DNA of 64,000 nucleotides from Kudoa neothunni. Its lineage: Eukaryota; Cnidaria. The notes beneath the pieces are model-generated. The model was not told where the DNA came from. It saw nothing but the letters and a program-made list of their open reading frames with translations, and did no database searches. The position numbers and the translations under genes were made by a program. Position 1 is the stretch's first letter. Every line of letters begins with the position of its first letter. This document shows positions 51,101 to 63,478 of this stretch, piece by piece. The stretch lies in assembly GCA_964304625.1 (NCBI GenBank), contig OZ199838.1, positions 14,818,001-14,882,000 of the forward strand, given 5' to 3'.

Positions 51101-52402
51101 AGGGTTCAATTGCTCAATTAATCTTATCGTTGTTTTTCTTTATTAAAAATATTAAAGTGTTATTCATCTTATAATTACTCAAAAATTAATTATCATTTTA
51201 ATCATTATCAAAACAATATTTTTATTTAGAAACATTATAATATTAATTGCTTAATTACCGAAGATAGTTTATTGCCACTCACTAGTAAAGAATGGAAATT
51301 AATAAAAATTGGCCTTCTATTTGCTCATTAATTTTTAAAAAGATATAAGTTCAAATAATGAAATTATCACTTCAAATAATGCTTAATTATTTTCGAACTG
51401 TATATGTTTAACATTAAAAAAATTATAGATAAATATTCGTCCTACTGACTTGGTTATAAAAATATGTTTCAACTTGAAAGCAATTCTATCCGTTTATGTA
51501 ACACAAAGGTAAACCTTTAATAGCGGATTAATTAGATGCCCAAACAACTTCACATTTGGTGTGTATAGAAATTTAAGACCTTGTTTAACATCAAAATTAG
51601 TCGGTATATTTTCATGCGTGCTTTCGCTGATAGATTTTATTATTTTTTCAAATTCCTCATCACTATCAGATGATTGTTCGAGATTGTTTTCGTCATTCTA
51701 CATGTAATATTAATTAAAAAATGGCCTCGCGAAATAAAATAGATACTATGTCGTGAGTGAAATTTAAGAGAGTTTGTTTGAACGGTGTGATTGGTGGTAG
51801 TTGAGGCTTGTTAGATTCGATGTTATCTTGACGATTACTGTTTGTAATATTCTCATAGGCTCTTTTTGGTGTAGCCGGTTCCGGTTGAGCTATTAAGGCT
51901 CTTATTTGTTTGGACAAATAAGGGATCCATTCATCTTCAGCCAAAAGTACTTTTTGCTGTTCGATATACTTAAAATGGAAAGATGGAGGAGGTGTATCGG
52001 GAAGTAAATTCAACCCAGCTATAGCTATTAGAACGACTTTTTCAAGTGTCAACATATGATATAGTGTGTCGTCTTTTATGGAATTCTCCTCAAAGCGACT
52101 ATTCCTAAAATCACAAAGTAGCGATACATATTTCAATAAATTCAGCACAACATTTACCTTCTTGATGATTTCTCGGGGGATTTTGTTCTATTTACTAGAC
52201 AAAATATCTTATGAGGAAAAGTTAAAAAAATAAAAAAATACGGGACTCTGATTTTTCTTGGATAATCTTGAAAACGTTAAAATTTTTACACTGGGTAGTT
52301 TTAGTTTACTGCCTCAACTTGCTCCAAAAGTAGACCTATATTTTCCAATGCTGCAGCATCGTCGGCACCTTCTAACCGTTTACAGAGGGTTTGTAACATT
52401 TC
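48176..52402 (-). CDS. SYMPK: Symplekin (pre-mRNA 3'-end processing scaffold), 5' end not found
   Basis: Supported exons: 52402-52310, 52187-52158, 52104-51747, 51697-51515, 50486-50400, 50349-50324, 50216-50017, 49972-49891, 49845-49708, 49656-49588, 49544-49426, 49335-49263, 49210-49102, 49055-48771, 48725-48616, 48568-48491, 48438-48391, 48349-48176 (TAA). Symplekin is the scaffold of cleavage and polyadenylation in the nucleus. Matches along the family: LPDTPPPSFHFKYIEQQ, SVLWLYKIY, YFNEKLIYDLIQVYDQISD, LVLRLLHLA, VKLCFSNRNVYNQESVAVII, NPPPESLMET, VWNFDYVWPSFIKCCY and FPVIIQLPLKQLENAF. The N-terminal HEAT domain was not found upstream, and at least one exon between 50486 and 51515 is missing. 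The 30-nt exon at 52158-52187 is one base out of phase with the next, beside a run of five C. Confidence 0.85.
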
Positions 52403-54037
52403 CTAGAGGAAAAATTAAAAATGTGTATTTAAATAGGAGTGCAATTATGAAAAGCAAATTATAAAATTATTTATTGTTCACTAACCCTCTAAAGAGAGGG
52501 AATAAAAATAACCATTTAATAGAGAGAAGAATGAAAATAAGAAATGTTTTGATTAAATCTCTATAAAATACCTCGTTTAAATGTTGAATAAAAAAAGTTG
52601 AAGACAAATATGAAATAAGAAGGAAAGTCTTCTTATATCTGGTAGCCGATATATCGATTTTTAAGCTGTGCTCGCTGGCTTTTATACGTAGAAACAGAGA
52701 TTAAGAGAATATTTCTAGGATGAAATTGATTAAGCCATAAATGTATTAAGTTTTAAATATTTTTCAAACATGATAAAATTAAACATGCAATATAAAAAAC
52801 CATAAAAGAGCAAAAACACTTTTGTTATATTTTGAAATGTAAATTAACATCATAAATAACCATCTAATTTAAAAATTTATGATAATTTGATAGTATTTTT
52901 ATGATACCATAGCCTCATAAAACTCGTACCCTTCAAATGCAAATATAAGAGACTGCTGATTTAAACTGAACGCATAACTAGTCATCACTGATAGAAAATT
53001 ATAATAAAACCCCCTTCAATGATCGCATAATTATGACTGAAAAATTTTCTTCTTATTTGTTTCTACAAAACTTTTTCTTAAATTACATAAGAGGTTGAAA
53101 ATTAGAATTTTATACAGCATTTTTCCTCGTTAATTCAAACTAACACATTTTCTGGTAGATAAAATCAGTAGAATATCCTTAACACAGCCGTTCGAACTTT
53201 TGAATTAGGAGTGAAAATTAGATCAATGGCGGCAATTCACCGCGAAAATGTATTTCCTTAATAATTAATATTTCTATCTCAAGGAACCTAACATTGGTTA
53301 AACGTTATGATATATCTTCGTTTGGTTTATTTTATAAATTGATTAGGTATATATTATTTAATTTTCTTGACCGAATTCGATTATAAACGAGTTTGTGCAA
53401 CCAACTATAAATCCGCATAAAACTTTTGCGTCGCGTGATTTTGTTAGGCTACTTTCTCTCTTACTTTAATTCTAATGACTATCAAATTCAAAAAATATTC
53501 TAACAAAAGAAACTACTGCTCATTTAACATTTTGAAGGTTTGTGTTTTTTGAGAAAACTGTGTGAGAATAATTACTTAGTAGAGTTTAATAACATTTTAC
53601 TAAAAATATATAAAATAAAAACCTAATTTAAAACAAAATTAATTAAGTCGATCTGAATTTATTTTTTTCTCATTCAACAATATTCAATTCCTCAACACAT
53701 AATGGTTCGTTTAAAGGTATCTTTAAACACTCCATGATTTAGACAGATAACTGAAAGATTGTATATTTTTATAAGTTGAATGAAATAAATATTATTATAA
53801 GGGGAGAATCTAAGTAGAAAAAAGCTAGATCCTTCCATCTCTAATGTCATCACCTTGTTAGTTATCAATAATAAATCATCTGAAGATTTAAAAAAATACA
53901 TAAACATTTGATAACTAAATAAATTTTATATTTGCGGAAAACTTATACTTTGTGATCAAATACAAAGGAGGGTAAATATTTAATAATAGAAGTCTCGTTT
54001 AAAAATGATCATAAACAATGATATAAAGAAATCAAAC
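52403..54037. other. AT-rich stretch between symplekin and the HEAT-like gene
   Basis: The 3' end of the neighbouring unknown gene and the missing 5' exons of symplekin may lie here. Candidate minus-strand exons (about 53990-53940 and 53895-53865) were seen but cannot be joined in phase. Confidence 0.35.
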
Positions 54038-55515
54038 CTTCAAAGCTGACAGGATATTCAAATTTATAGGCTCACTATCCACAACAATATCTAAACGAAA
54101 GAGTATAAACATAAAAATACGTTAATATTTACCTATAATCACGTAGATCAAATCCATTAATGGAGTTCCTTTTAAAAACACACAGGATGTGTTATATTTT
54201 TGGCACATTTTTATCACATTCACAAAAGAAGTTCTAACCGAACAGCCAACTCAGACTCAAATAAAAGAATATCAATAGAAAATTACGCATCCAAATTTTT
54301 AGCGTTTTGAGACAGCAACTCACAAGTTTTATCGATACAACACTTCAGGTTAGCCTTCATTTTATCTTCCACAAATTTTAAAGTCTCATTCACGTTGATT
54401 TGATTCGAAATAACTTTGTCGTTTGAAAGCATTTTTAACAAGCTGTTTATATCCTTATTAATACAGTTGATAACCTAGAAAAAAATATATTTTAGTTTCC
54501 AAAGTTTTACACGATTACTTCGTTTAAAACCGATGGGAATGTATGTTCAAAATTATCATTGTAGAGCGAATGAGAAAATAATATCATTTCGAATGTCTCA
54601 AAATATAAGTCGCTATTTCTAAAGGATATCAAACAATATTTGATAATTTCATATAATACTTTGGAAAATATTCTTCGCAAAAATTTGCAACTGTCATTTT
54701 GAAATCGTTGATACGCTAAAAATTGAGTATTTTGTTAATTTGACAAATAACTTAACTGATTTTTTTATCAGTATCGTTAAATAGAATAAAAATAAAGCTC
54801 TCTTTAGCTTCGTAGAAAAATACCTCCACCAAACGAACATCAAACCAATGCCTCACTAGTGTTGAATAAAATTGTGTGGATATTTCATGGAGAACAGCCT
54901 TAAAATATCAATTAAACATTTAAATTATTATTGGATCAAACTACCGTTGTTATGTGTGCATATAAACTATTAAACTGAGCTACTGTATATTCTGCAATCG
55001 TAGAATGTGTCGATCTTAATAAACTTTCCCATATTACCACGATAGATTCGATAAAATTCAAATTATCGGACCTATTTAGTTGAATTCAGTTGTGTTCGCC
55101 CGATAAATTTGCATTACATCACAGAAATTAGCACCAGTAAAGATTCTTGGAGTTTTACTTCACCCATCGCTATACTAACCACTTTCTAAATATTTTTGCA
55201 TTCAAGATGGCTCAAAAACACACTAATACAAACACCAACCTTAATATATCTCCCATATTGAATATTTTGATTATCTTTAAAAATATTAAAAACCTAAATG
55301 CAAATTTTATAATTTTTTTAGTAAAGCTTCAATATTTTAATTATGAGATAATTGTTTCATTGTACTTTTCCAATATACACAACACGTTCATCTATTCCGA
55401 GCGTTTGGTTGGAAGCATATCGCATGTATTCATTCATCTTGGAAATTTTTTTTTATTATCAATCTAAAGAATCACTATGTTTTACTTGCTTAGTTACAGG
55501 TATATTCTCCTCCAT
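54038..55515 (-). CDS. Unrecognised multi-exon helical protein, 3' end open
   Basis: Eleven consecutive exons join in phase: 55515-55486 (ATG), 55437-55366, 55293-55240, 55185-55118, 55071-54945, 54898-54824, 54715-54660, 54618-54519, 54474-54287, 54233-54133, 54090-54038. Most introns are 46-72 nt, the host pattern, which strongly supports a real gene. The product so far is about 308 residues, Leu/Ile/Val and Asn rich, with many predicted amphipathic helices, for example SLLVLISVMSDNLNFIESIV, FYSTLVRHWFDVRLVERIND, and NETLKFVEDKMKANLKCCID, so a HEAT-like or coiled-coil helical fold is plausible. I do not recognise the family. It might be a missing, very divergent part of the symplekin transcript, but it does not resemble the symplekin N-terminus. 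No stop codon was reached. Confidence 0.6.
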
Positions 55516-56278
55516 GTTTAATTCGTTTGAGCTCGTCTATTGTCGGGATTGCACATATTTGAGGAATAAATGGTTTTTTCGGAGTAGCGCCAACCTATCT
55601 CGAACATGTTAATGTAATAAATAAAAAAATGTCGGTGAGAGAAAATATTCTAATCACCTATTTCTCTCTTGAACTATTCTATTGATAGGACTTAAGGAGA
55701 CATTAATACTTTAATTGACCATTATTGAATTTTTATGATTCGAGACTAGAAATCTATAACATTTAATTACGAAAATTTTAAGATGTTATTTTAATTTTGA
55801 GGCGATAAATTTTTATTAATCATTAAATATTAAAAAATTTCGAAATTGTTCATTATTATTGGCCCTATGATACAATTTCTGCTTTTTCCGCTCATGTGCA
55901 TATTTTTTTGGGGCCACTTGAATTATTTTGGAAGACTATAAAGTTATTATAAGTAAATTCATTCATATTTTTTAACAAAAATAGTGAGTAGTGTCAATTT
56001 CGTAAACACAAAATAAATTATCTATAACAATAACGAGCAAAAATATAGTTATCGGATTTTAAAAATTACAAACTTTTTTTGTTTTATGAAATGATCTCTA
56101 AGCTTGGGGTTTTTATAAAATCTAATATTACAATTGAAATTTTGGTTCCTCCAAAATTTTAAAAACACTCCTGAAATTTCTTTTTTAAATTAATCTATTA
56201 TCACGAATTTTCTTTATTTACAATAACTCTGCAAGATCACAATTAATCCCTCCAAAATTTTGAGTCCATGGCATCATC
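55516..56278. other. AT-rich spacer
   Basis: Presumed upstream region of the unknown gene. Nothing else recognised. Confidence 0.4.
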
Positions 56279-56280
56279 TA

Positions 56281-56521
56281 CAGTGGATGACGTGTGGTTC
56301 GTAATTTGAGAAAATGTTACAAAATTAACGTGCACATAAGATTATAATAAGTTATTTATTTCTCAAACTATTTAAAAAAATTTATTTGACGAATGATAAT
56401 ATAAATTAAATATTTTTAAATTAATGAATTACGTTTTTTATGGATTATTTTGTAGTGACGTGTAGTTCGTAATTCTTTCTTGGAACCAATGGGATTAGGA
56501 ACCACCCCTCACCCACTACAG
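56281..56521. mobile_element. TA-bounded MITE with GTGGGTGA-type ends
   Basis: Left end CAGTGGATGACGTGTGGTTC, right end (reverse complement) CTGTAGTGGGTGAGGGGTGG; TA on both sides. 241 bp. Same family as the outer element at 6237-8104. Confidence 0.75.
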
Positions 56522-56550
56522 TAAAGATGATGAACGCTCATATTGTATAA

Positions 56551-57224
56551 CAGGAGTGGCCAGACTTGCCAGATTGGGAGTCAATTTTAAGGTTTCCTAA
56601 ATTTTCAAGAGTCACAAGGCATTAAAATCATGTTTGTACACCTTCCTTATTTAAAACTTACATTTTTGGGAAATATTAAGAGAAATGATGTAGAATTACA
56701 AATAAAGATTTTTTTATTTTGTCTTATTCGGTCAATCACTGGAAAATTTACTTATAATTTTTACAGATATAATTTATGATGGTTTTTCCAAATAAGTAAA
56801 CTAGTAGTTACTGATCCAAGAAACTTTTTCCCTATGGAAAGGGTCGCAAAAGTAATAAAGCATTTTTCATATTTAATCATGAATGGTAGTCTGACAAAAA
56901 ATTAAATTAAATATTTACGAAAAAAAGTAATAACACAAGGTTTTTATATTTCCGTATTATCAATGAGCTGACGGTAATCTGGTTCGTATGCTGTTACGCT
57001 GTCCGAATTAGTTCCGTCAGGTGTTTGTTTGTGGGGGATCCGCGATGCCTAGATTTTACAAACTTCATCATTGACTAAATAGACTCACAACAATAAGTTG
57101 TTCTAAATATAGAAACAATATGGTAGTTCGTAACTATGTTTTCCAATAAAAAAACTTCAACTCAAAACAATTTTTTTAAAAGTCACATCACAACATTCAA
57201 AGAGTGACTATTTGGCCACCCCCG
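56551..57224. mobile_element. hAT-type non-autonomous element
   Basis: Left end CAGGAGTGGCCAGACT, right end (reverse complement) CGGGGGTGGCCAAATAGTC. The flanking 8-mers TTGTATAA and TTATGTAA agree at 6 of 8 positions and fit the hAT target pattern. 674 bp, no transposase. Confidence 0.8.
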
Positions 57225-58407
57225 TTATGTAACGTACTGCTATCAGAATAATTCAGTTTTCACTTTCGATTAGACCAGAAAGCATTAAATATGTTGAAGA
57301 GGATACTTTTTTACTCTGTAATGAAAATGACGTGTAATTTATATCACTTCGATGAATATCAAAATTATCCACAAAGATATAAATATTATACTTAAAATTT
57401 GATCAAAATAATTAAACTTATGTAATAAATAAGAAATAAGATTATTTATCTTTGAATATAATCAAATAATTTATTGATAATAACTAGAGGATTTCTTATA
57501 AAAAAATTAACAGATTTATTAAATAAATGTTTGGGAGTGGTGCAATAAAAGGTGCGAAAATCAAATTAAAAAAGAAACTTCATATCATAAAATATTTTAT
57601 AAATTCTAATGATTGTTACGTTAGTTATTTATTTATGTGATGTTCCTCATATTTCTGTATTATTCTAACATGAAATATCTATTTTCGTTCAGTGTAAATA
57701 GGTTTCTTGATATTATCAAGGTGTGGAAAAAACATAATTTCACCTGAATTCTTACATTTATTTTAATAATGAATTAATTTTTTTATATTTATTTATAATA
57801 TTCCTAATATTTATCTGTTTAAAAGATAATTGTTTATCATTGCAATCATTCAAAAAAAAAGATTTAACTATTTTATTGTGTTAGTAATATTATATATAAT
57901 GTTGAAAACTGCATGGATATCATTTTTAATCATAGAAGAGATATTGTGATAAAACTTGGGAGTAGACATTTATTCACATACATATGCAGAACTACTCAGG
58001 TTTTATTTTTTTATCTTATCCTTATTTATCATAAACATTTCAATAATTATTTCAATATTTTTATTAATAATGGAGAAAATAAGTCTCAAGTTAACTTAAA
58101 CATATATTTTTGGGTTTTAAAATGATTTTTATTTAATTTTTTTCAACAAAAAAATAATTAATATTGGATTATAGAACGACCTTAAGTTTTAACTCTATGA
58201 TTTGACCAAGATAATGGAATGAATAATTATGAATATTATTTTTAATATAAAAAATTCAGCAAATATATGCTTTAAAACAACTAATTCATTAACATTAATT
58301 AGGGAGTGAACTTCACCTTTTTATTAACGAACTTGTGCGAAATTTAAGTCTTGCGTGAAACCCTATGGAAATTAATTGGTTTATTTATAGAAAATTATAC
58401 TAATAAC
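57225..58407. other. AT-rich spacer upstream of the thioesterase
   Basis: No repeat or coding signal recognised. Confidence 0.45.
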
Positions 58408-59750
58408 ATGAGTTGTTTGTTGAGAAAAAAGAATAATTTAAACTTAATTCGTTCTTGCTTTCAACGAAACGTTTCCAATCAACCAAAAAATCTGAAAGTG
58501 TTTAGTTCAAATGAATTAAATTTTCTAGGTTATGTACATGGAGGGTCCATTTTGAAATCCCTCTGTGATAGCGGCCTAAAAGAAGCTAAAGAATTTTTAT
58601 GTTGTCAATCTGGTATTATTTTGGAAAGTAGTTTAACATATAATAATGTTCCAAGTTGAGAATCGAAAACTTGTTGACGAAATGGTCCTGGCTCGAATGG
58701 AAAAAGTCATGTTTAGAAAACCTGTAAAACTGAATGATTTGATTGTAGAAAAGTCTGCTGTAGTTTTTGTTTCGCCTCATAGCTTATGTGTGGAATGCTC
58801 ACTTCAGCTACTCCCTCACGAACTCAATTCTCACAATAAATTCACAGTGTGCGAGTAGTGCATTATTATTGTATTTATTTATGATATTTATCGATAAAAG
58901 TGCAATACTCTGGTTTGTGCCCGTGTCTATCGAAGAGTGCGACAATGGTCGCACAATTAAACTCATCCCCAAAAGAATTGAACCAACTTCATCACTCCCA
59001 TCCTCAAGCAACAACAATATATGGCATAGTCTTTACAAAAAACAAAAACTTGAAAGAAATAAGGATGACATAGAATTTCAAGTATATGTGAGTTTTGGAT
59101 AATATCCTTGCATGATCGAAATATTCAAGACTAAATCATGGAAAAGTTACATGGCTACGGCTCCTCACTCCCATGCCACTTATACAAAAGCTTCAACCAT
59201 TCCAGCTTCGTTCGCCATAAATCAACTTATAATTTCAATGGACCATTGTTACAATGGCAAAAGAAATATTTTGAATGCGGCTAGTCTCCTAAAGTTGATC
59301 GATGAAACTGGAGCTATTTCAGCAATGAGACATGTTAATTGGAATTGTGTGACTGGTTTCATCGGTAACTAATTCAAATTAAAAAATATTATTCACACTG
59401 ATGTAGATAAGGTTAATTTTCATAATCCAGGAATTAAGGGACATTTTTTGTCGATTTATGCCCAAGTCGAATACACCACTAAATCAATTGTGTACGTTGG
59501 AGTGAAAGCGTTTGATGAAAATCATCTAACAGGTTAAATACTGACTTTTATTTGTAATTTTCTACCTATTTTTCTAGGCCTAAGGAATCTTATTTGTTCC
59601 TGTGTGTTAGTGTACGTAGTGGTTCCTCGCAATAACCACAAACCCTCAGTTCCAGAACTCATAATAAACCATCCATATGAGTGGGCGAAATTTGAAGAAA
59701 TGCAAGCTCTTCATAGTTACTATCGAGAAAATTATTTCAAAACTAAATGA
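58408..59750 (+). CDS. Double-hotdog acyl-CoA thioesterase, ACOT7-like
   Basis: Six exons in phase give 372 residues: 58408-58612, 58656-58854, 58901-59081, 59130-59364, 59407-59532, 59578-59750 (TGA); all introns are 42-48 nt. ACOT7-type enzymes hydrolyse long-chain acyl-CoA to free acid and CoA. The first hotdog has GYVHGGSILKSL (residues 42-53) and RMEKVMFRKPVKLNDLI; the linker has AILWFVPVSIEE and KKQKLER; the second hotdog has ASLLKLIDETGAISAMRH with Asp253, then DKVNFHNPGIKG and VEYTTKSIVYVGVKAF. The residue before VHGG, usually Asn in this family, is Tyr, and the second HGG is replaced by NAAS, so catalytic competence is uncertain. The basic, serine-containing N-terminus (MSCLLRKKNNLNLIRSCFQR) could be a mitochondrial presequence (inference). 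Confidence 0.9.
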
Positions 59751-60586
59751 CGCCTTAAAAAATTTATAAAATTGTTTATATTTATTTTATTCCTTAATAT
59801 ACCGTTTATTTAACCTAGATCTACAATCCGCGTGTTTTAATCGGTAACATTTTAATCTTTTACATTAAGTTATGATAAAAGTATCTTTTATGGTAAGTTC
59901 TCACTGTTGCAATCGTATAATTAATTTCCCCATAGATTTTTCTAATTTAGTGTATCTGGTTCTTTTTTTTTTAAATTTATTATCAATTTAGTCAAATGCA
60001 GGATTTAAATTAAACAATAAACAAATTTGTCGTTGTTTTGTCTTAGAAACACCTATTTGATTTAATTAATGGTATAATTTTATTCCTAAATTTAGAATAT
60101 TGCGTCTATCCCCTCAAATTCACTATCATCAAATTTTTTAACCTCGGTTAGTTATTTCGAAAGAAGTCCCATTATTTATATATTTTCATTTTTGTTTTTT
60201 GAATATATTTAAGTTCTTCAATTAGGCATACAGTGAGAACATTAATAAGGAGAACGTCCCAAATTATCTTTAATCGTTAATTTCACTGCATTTTCTAAAA
60301 AAATAACATTTCAAATATTTCTATTCAAAATTAATTTTATATCCAATTAAGATAAAAATTTATGAATATTTAATTAGTTTTCAGTTTTTTGTAACTCATT
60401 ATTTTTACTCCAAGTTTATTGATTACGAATGGGTTAATCTGTTGTGTTAAAATATATGATACACAATATCACTGGACTTACATTTCCGTTATGAAACTGC
60501 TGAGTAATCTGCTCCAAGACTTTACGTATTTCCAAGATAAATAAGTTGAGCGAAGAATATGGTGTTTTTGAACAAAAAGCCAATTA
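59751..60586. other. AT-rich spacer downstream of the thioesterase
   Basis: Nothing recognised. Confidence 0.45.
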
Positions 60587-60660
60587 CAGTCGAACCTCGA
60601 TTATCCGGAAGAAATTAATCTGCCTCTGGTGCGAATAACACTGACCTTAGATATAATCGA
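60587..60660. mobile_element. pogo/Tigger-type terminal repeat
   Basis: CAGTCGAACCTCGATTATCC directly after TA at 60585-60586: a typical pogo/Tigger end and close to the left end of the relic at 1915. The opposite end is not certain; a weak partner may lie near 61084-61104. Confidence 0.6.
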
Positions 60661-61354
60661 TAAAAGGTTAAAAATTTGAGAATAACGTTTTTCCATCATA
60701 TTTTTAAGGATATTGATTAAAAAATCATTTATTTAATTAAAATATCTTAATTTTTCAGTTTATTAAGTGACAAATAAAGGAACTTTACCCTCTTATGGTA
60801 CTTATATTGGTTCTAGCTTGGTTACGACACTTTTATTATACTCGCATCAATTTAAATTCGATTTGTTTTGATTTTTAAACAAATCTGTGCACCTATTTTT
60901 CTTAAATAGTGTCTTTATATCTATCATTCCTATATTTTAGGCGATATTTATAATTACACCTGAACAGTTTAATGTCAATTTGTAGACCACAAAAATATTT
61001 CATTGCTCTCTGGCAGATTCATTTAATACTCTTACACAAAATAGACCTATAACTCCACAAAAACCTTTGATACCAGTGCTCATAACCGAGAGTTTTTAAA
61101 CTTTAACAATTTAGGAAGCTGCGAATATTTTCACTTTTTCCTTCATCGCATCCAACATGTTAGGCGTTTGTATCAAGTTGTTCACATTTTCATCAATTTA
61201 ATTTTATTTTAGTTCGAGTTATACGTGAATTTAAGGTTTAATCTTTTTAGCAAATTAGATCTAAGATTGAATGATCATTCCTAATTTAATGGAACTATAA
61301 TATGCATCCTTCACTTGGCAAGTTAAAATGTTTCATAGTCGTAGATTTTTAATA

Positions 61355-62300
61355 TTATATTTCTCTATATACATAAAGTAGTAGTGTCTGTGTGAGTGCA
61401 TCAATCTTCCCCTTATACAGAGACTTTATTTACTTAATGAGTCTTTCAGTTTATTTTGAAAAATACAGAATTAATTACAAAAATATAACGTAGCGTTCCA
61501 CACGCTTATAAAGTGGTGAATTCGTAGTGTAAACTTTTTGTATACAGATTAGCGTTAATGATAATAGGATTACCATTGCACATGATTTACTAATAAGTCC
61601 AGCGATAGGCGTAAGTAACTTTGATTTTCAGTATGAAAATACAATTTTAGCTACTAACTTTACTCTTTATTACTCTTTGAATGTAGAACATCCGTTTTTG
61701 CGTAGGCGGCGACTCGGTGTAAACGAAGGTTTATTGTTTTAACGTGAGATTAATTCAGGTGGAAAAATTGTATATCATTCATTTTTATTTGGCGCTAAAA
61801 ATGTTCGTTATCTTTTATGAAATTTTATGTTAAAGTTAACACGTTTCCTTCAAACGCGATACTGCTAAAAACTTTTAGATTAGCTGGTTCATCGACGGGA
61901 AATTTAATGCGATTAAGACGCCGCACGAGATGTAAGAACTTCTGATTTCTGAATGTAGATAAAGTCCACTGCAGGAGAAAGTGAAGAAAATCGGGATATT
62001 ACTGTTTATTTTGATTGAAACTCTTGCCAAAAGAATGAAACTGTGATCCAAATTTTCATTTATTACTCTAATCGACGGTTAGTTTAAAGAGAAAGATAAT
62101 TTTTATTAAGTTTTTCTAAATAAATTATCGCACTTTGAGACTAAGTCTGATATATCTAAACAACTAAAAGAGTTTATTCGGTTCAAGAAAGGGTTATATA
62201 AAGGGATTAATATTTTTTAATTCTTCAAGATATTTCTTTTTAATTAAAATTAGCGAACTCCCGGGCACACACCGAAGTTTTCGCGCTAGTTGATTTATAA
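61355..62300 (-). repeat. Possible reverse copy of the 17.8-kb dispersed repeat
   Basis: In reverse, 61420-61365 reads ACTCACACAGACACTAC then TTTATGTATATAGAG, like the 3' end of the repeat at 18765-18835; the far end (62300) has CTAGCGCGAAAAC and GTGCCCGGGAG, loosely like the ACTAGCTGG..CCCAGC start. The interior is not convincingly alignable by eye. Confidence 0.35.
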
Positions 62301-63107
62301 AATCATACACTCCCACTTTTCTTTTCAAAACAGTTAAATTGAACAACGGAGAAGTTCGATTTTAAGATACTAAGATTAAAATGCAACGAATGGTTATGCA
62401 GTAGCGAGATCCAATTTTCATCCTCATTTTTAAATACTTAGATCGTTTAAATATATACAGTAGATTTCTTTTGATAATCACTATAAGCTATGTACTAAAA
62501 TAAACAGATTAAACAGTAGATGGAAGGTGGACGTTAAATTGAGAAATATCGAGTCATGCGGTATCGAAACCTTACTGTATATTTTATTTTTAAAGAAATC
62601 GCGACAAATAATTCAATAATTAAAATATTTGAAAAAATATGAAAGTGTTTTTGCCGATTTGGTATAATCAAATTTTTACGAAAGTATCTGAAAAGTACGT
62701 ACAATACGAGTGTAAATGTGGACAATAATGTTCACTTATTTGGCTCTTCAATAGTTTTCCTGTTCATTTATTCAACAGAATCGACGATATCGTTAACTTC
62801 ATAAAATTCAGGGCATTGGATAACTTTTACATATACATATTTGGACTTTAATGCCTAGTCAACAATTCCATTTTACACAATTAGGGAAACTGAAATATTC
62901 CCTCAAATCTAGAATAATCTGGCATTTTTTAAACAAATTTTAATTTATTCTGAGTTTGAGGAATTAAAAACATATGATTATTTCTCGTGGAGTGCTACTA
63001 GGGGTTTAAAAATCGAAGATTGAGATTTGCGCGATCTAATTGTGCGAACGTCATCGAAATAGAAACATTTATTATGTATCGTACGACGACCAAAAAATAT
63101 TTATCCT
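62301..63107. other. AT-rich spacer
   Basis: Nothing recognised. Confidence 0.45.
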
Positions 63108-63237
63108 ATGTAACATGTGGATTATAACGATTGTAATCCATCAATTAAATGCGCAATCGAGAGCAGAGCGGGACGACACCACCGCCTTTCAATGTTAATA
63201 ACGCAGGTTCGAATCCCGATTCGGTGCTTGTGTTACA
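63108..63237 (+). repeat. tRNA-like 130-bp unit with inverted ends, copy 2
   Basis: Same unit as 47848-47979 in opposite orientation: TGTAACATGTGG, hairpin TGGATTA..TAATCCA, A-box-like GAGCAGAGCGG, loop CTTTCAA, B-box GGTTCGAATCC, end CTTGTGTTACA. Homology stops at both TGTAACA/TGTTACA edges. Confidence 0.7.
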
Positions 63238-63478
63238 TCGTATATCTCACTTTTATTATTATATTTAATATTTATTTATAAAAACGAGGCATGCTTATTT
63301 TTTAAATATTTCGTATAAACGATCCATGTCAGGATGTGGAGAGAACAAAGCTGAAGGTTTTTCAGCTATAAAGGCCATTCTAATTGTGCTTATTGAAATG
63401 TAGCGCCAAAAATGCAAAAGAGGGAGACTCAAATAAGAAATAAACAAGACAATAATAATACTCTAATCACGAGGTGGT

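Noticed and set aside
55147-55612. Two overlapping plus-strand ORFs of 106 and 86 codons
   Set aside because: They are antisense to the in-phase exons of the unknown minus-strand gene and look low-complexity.
63108-63237. A functional tRNA-Lys gene
   Set aside because: A and B boxes are present, but the acceptor, anticodon and T stems pair poorly and the same unit is repeated with fixed non-tRNA flanks.
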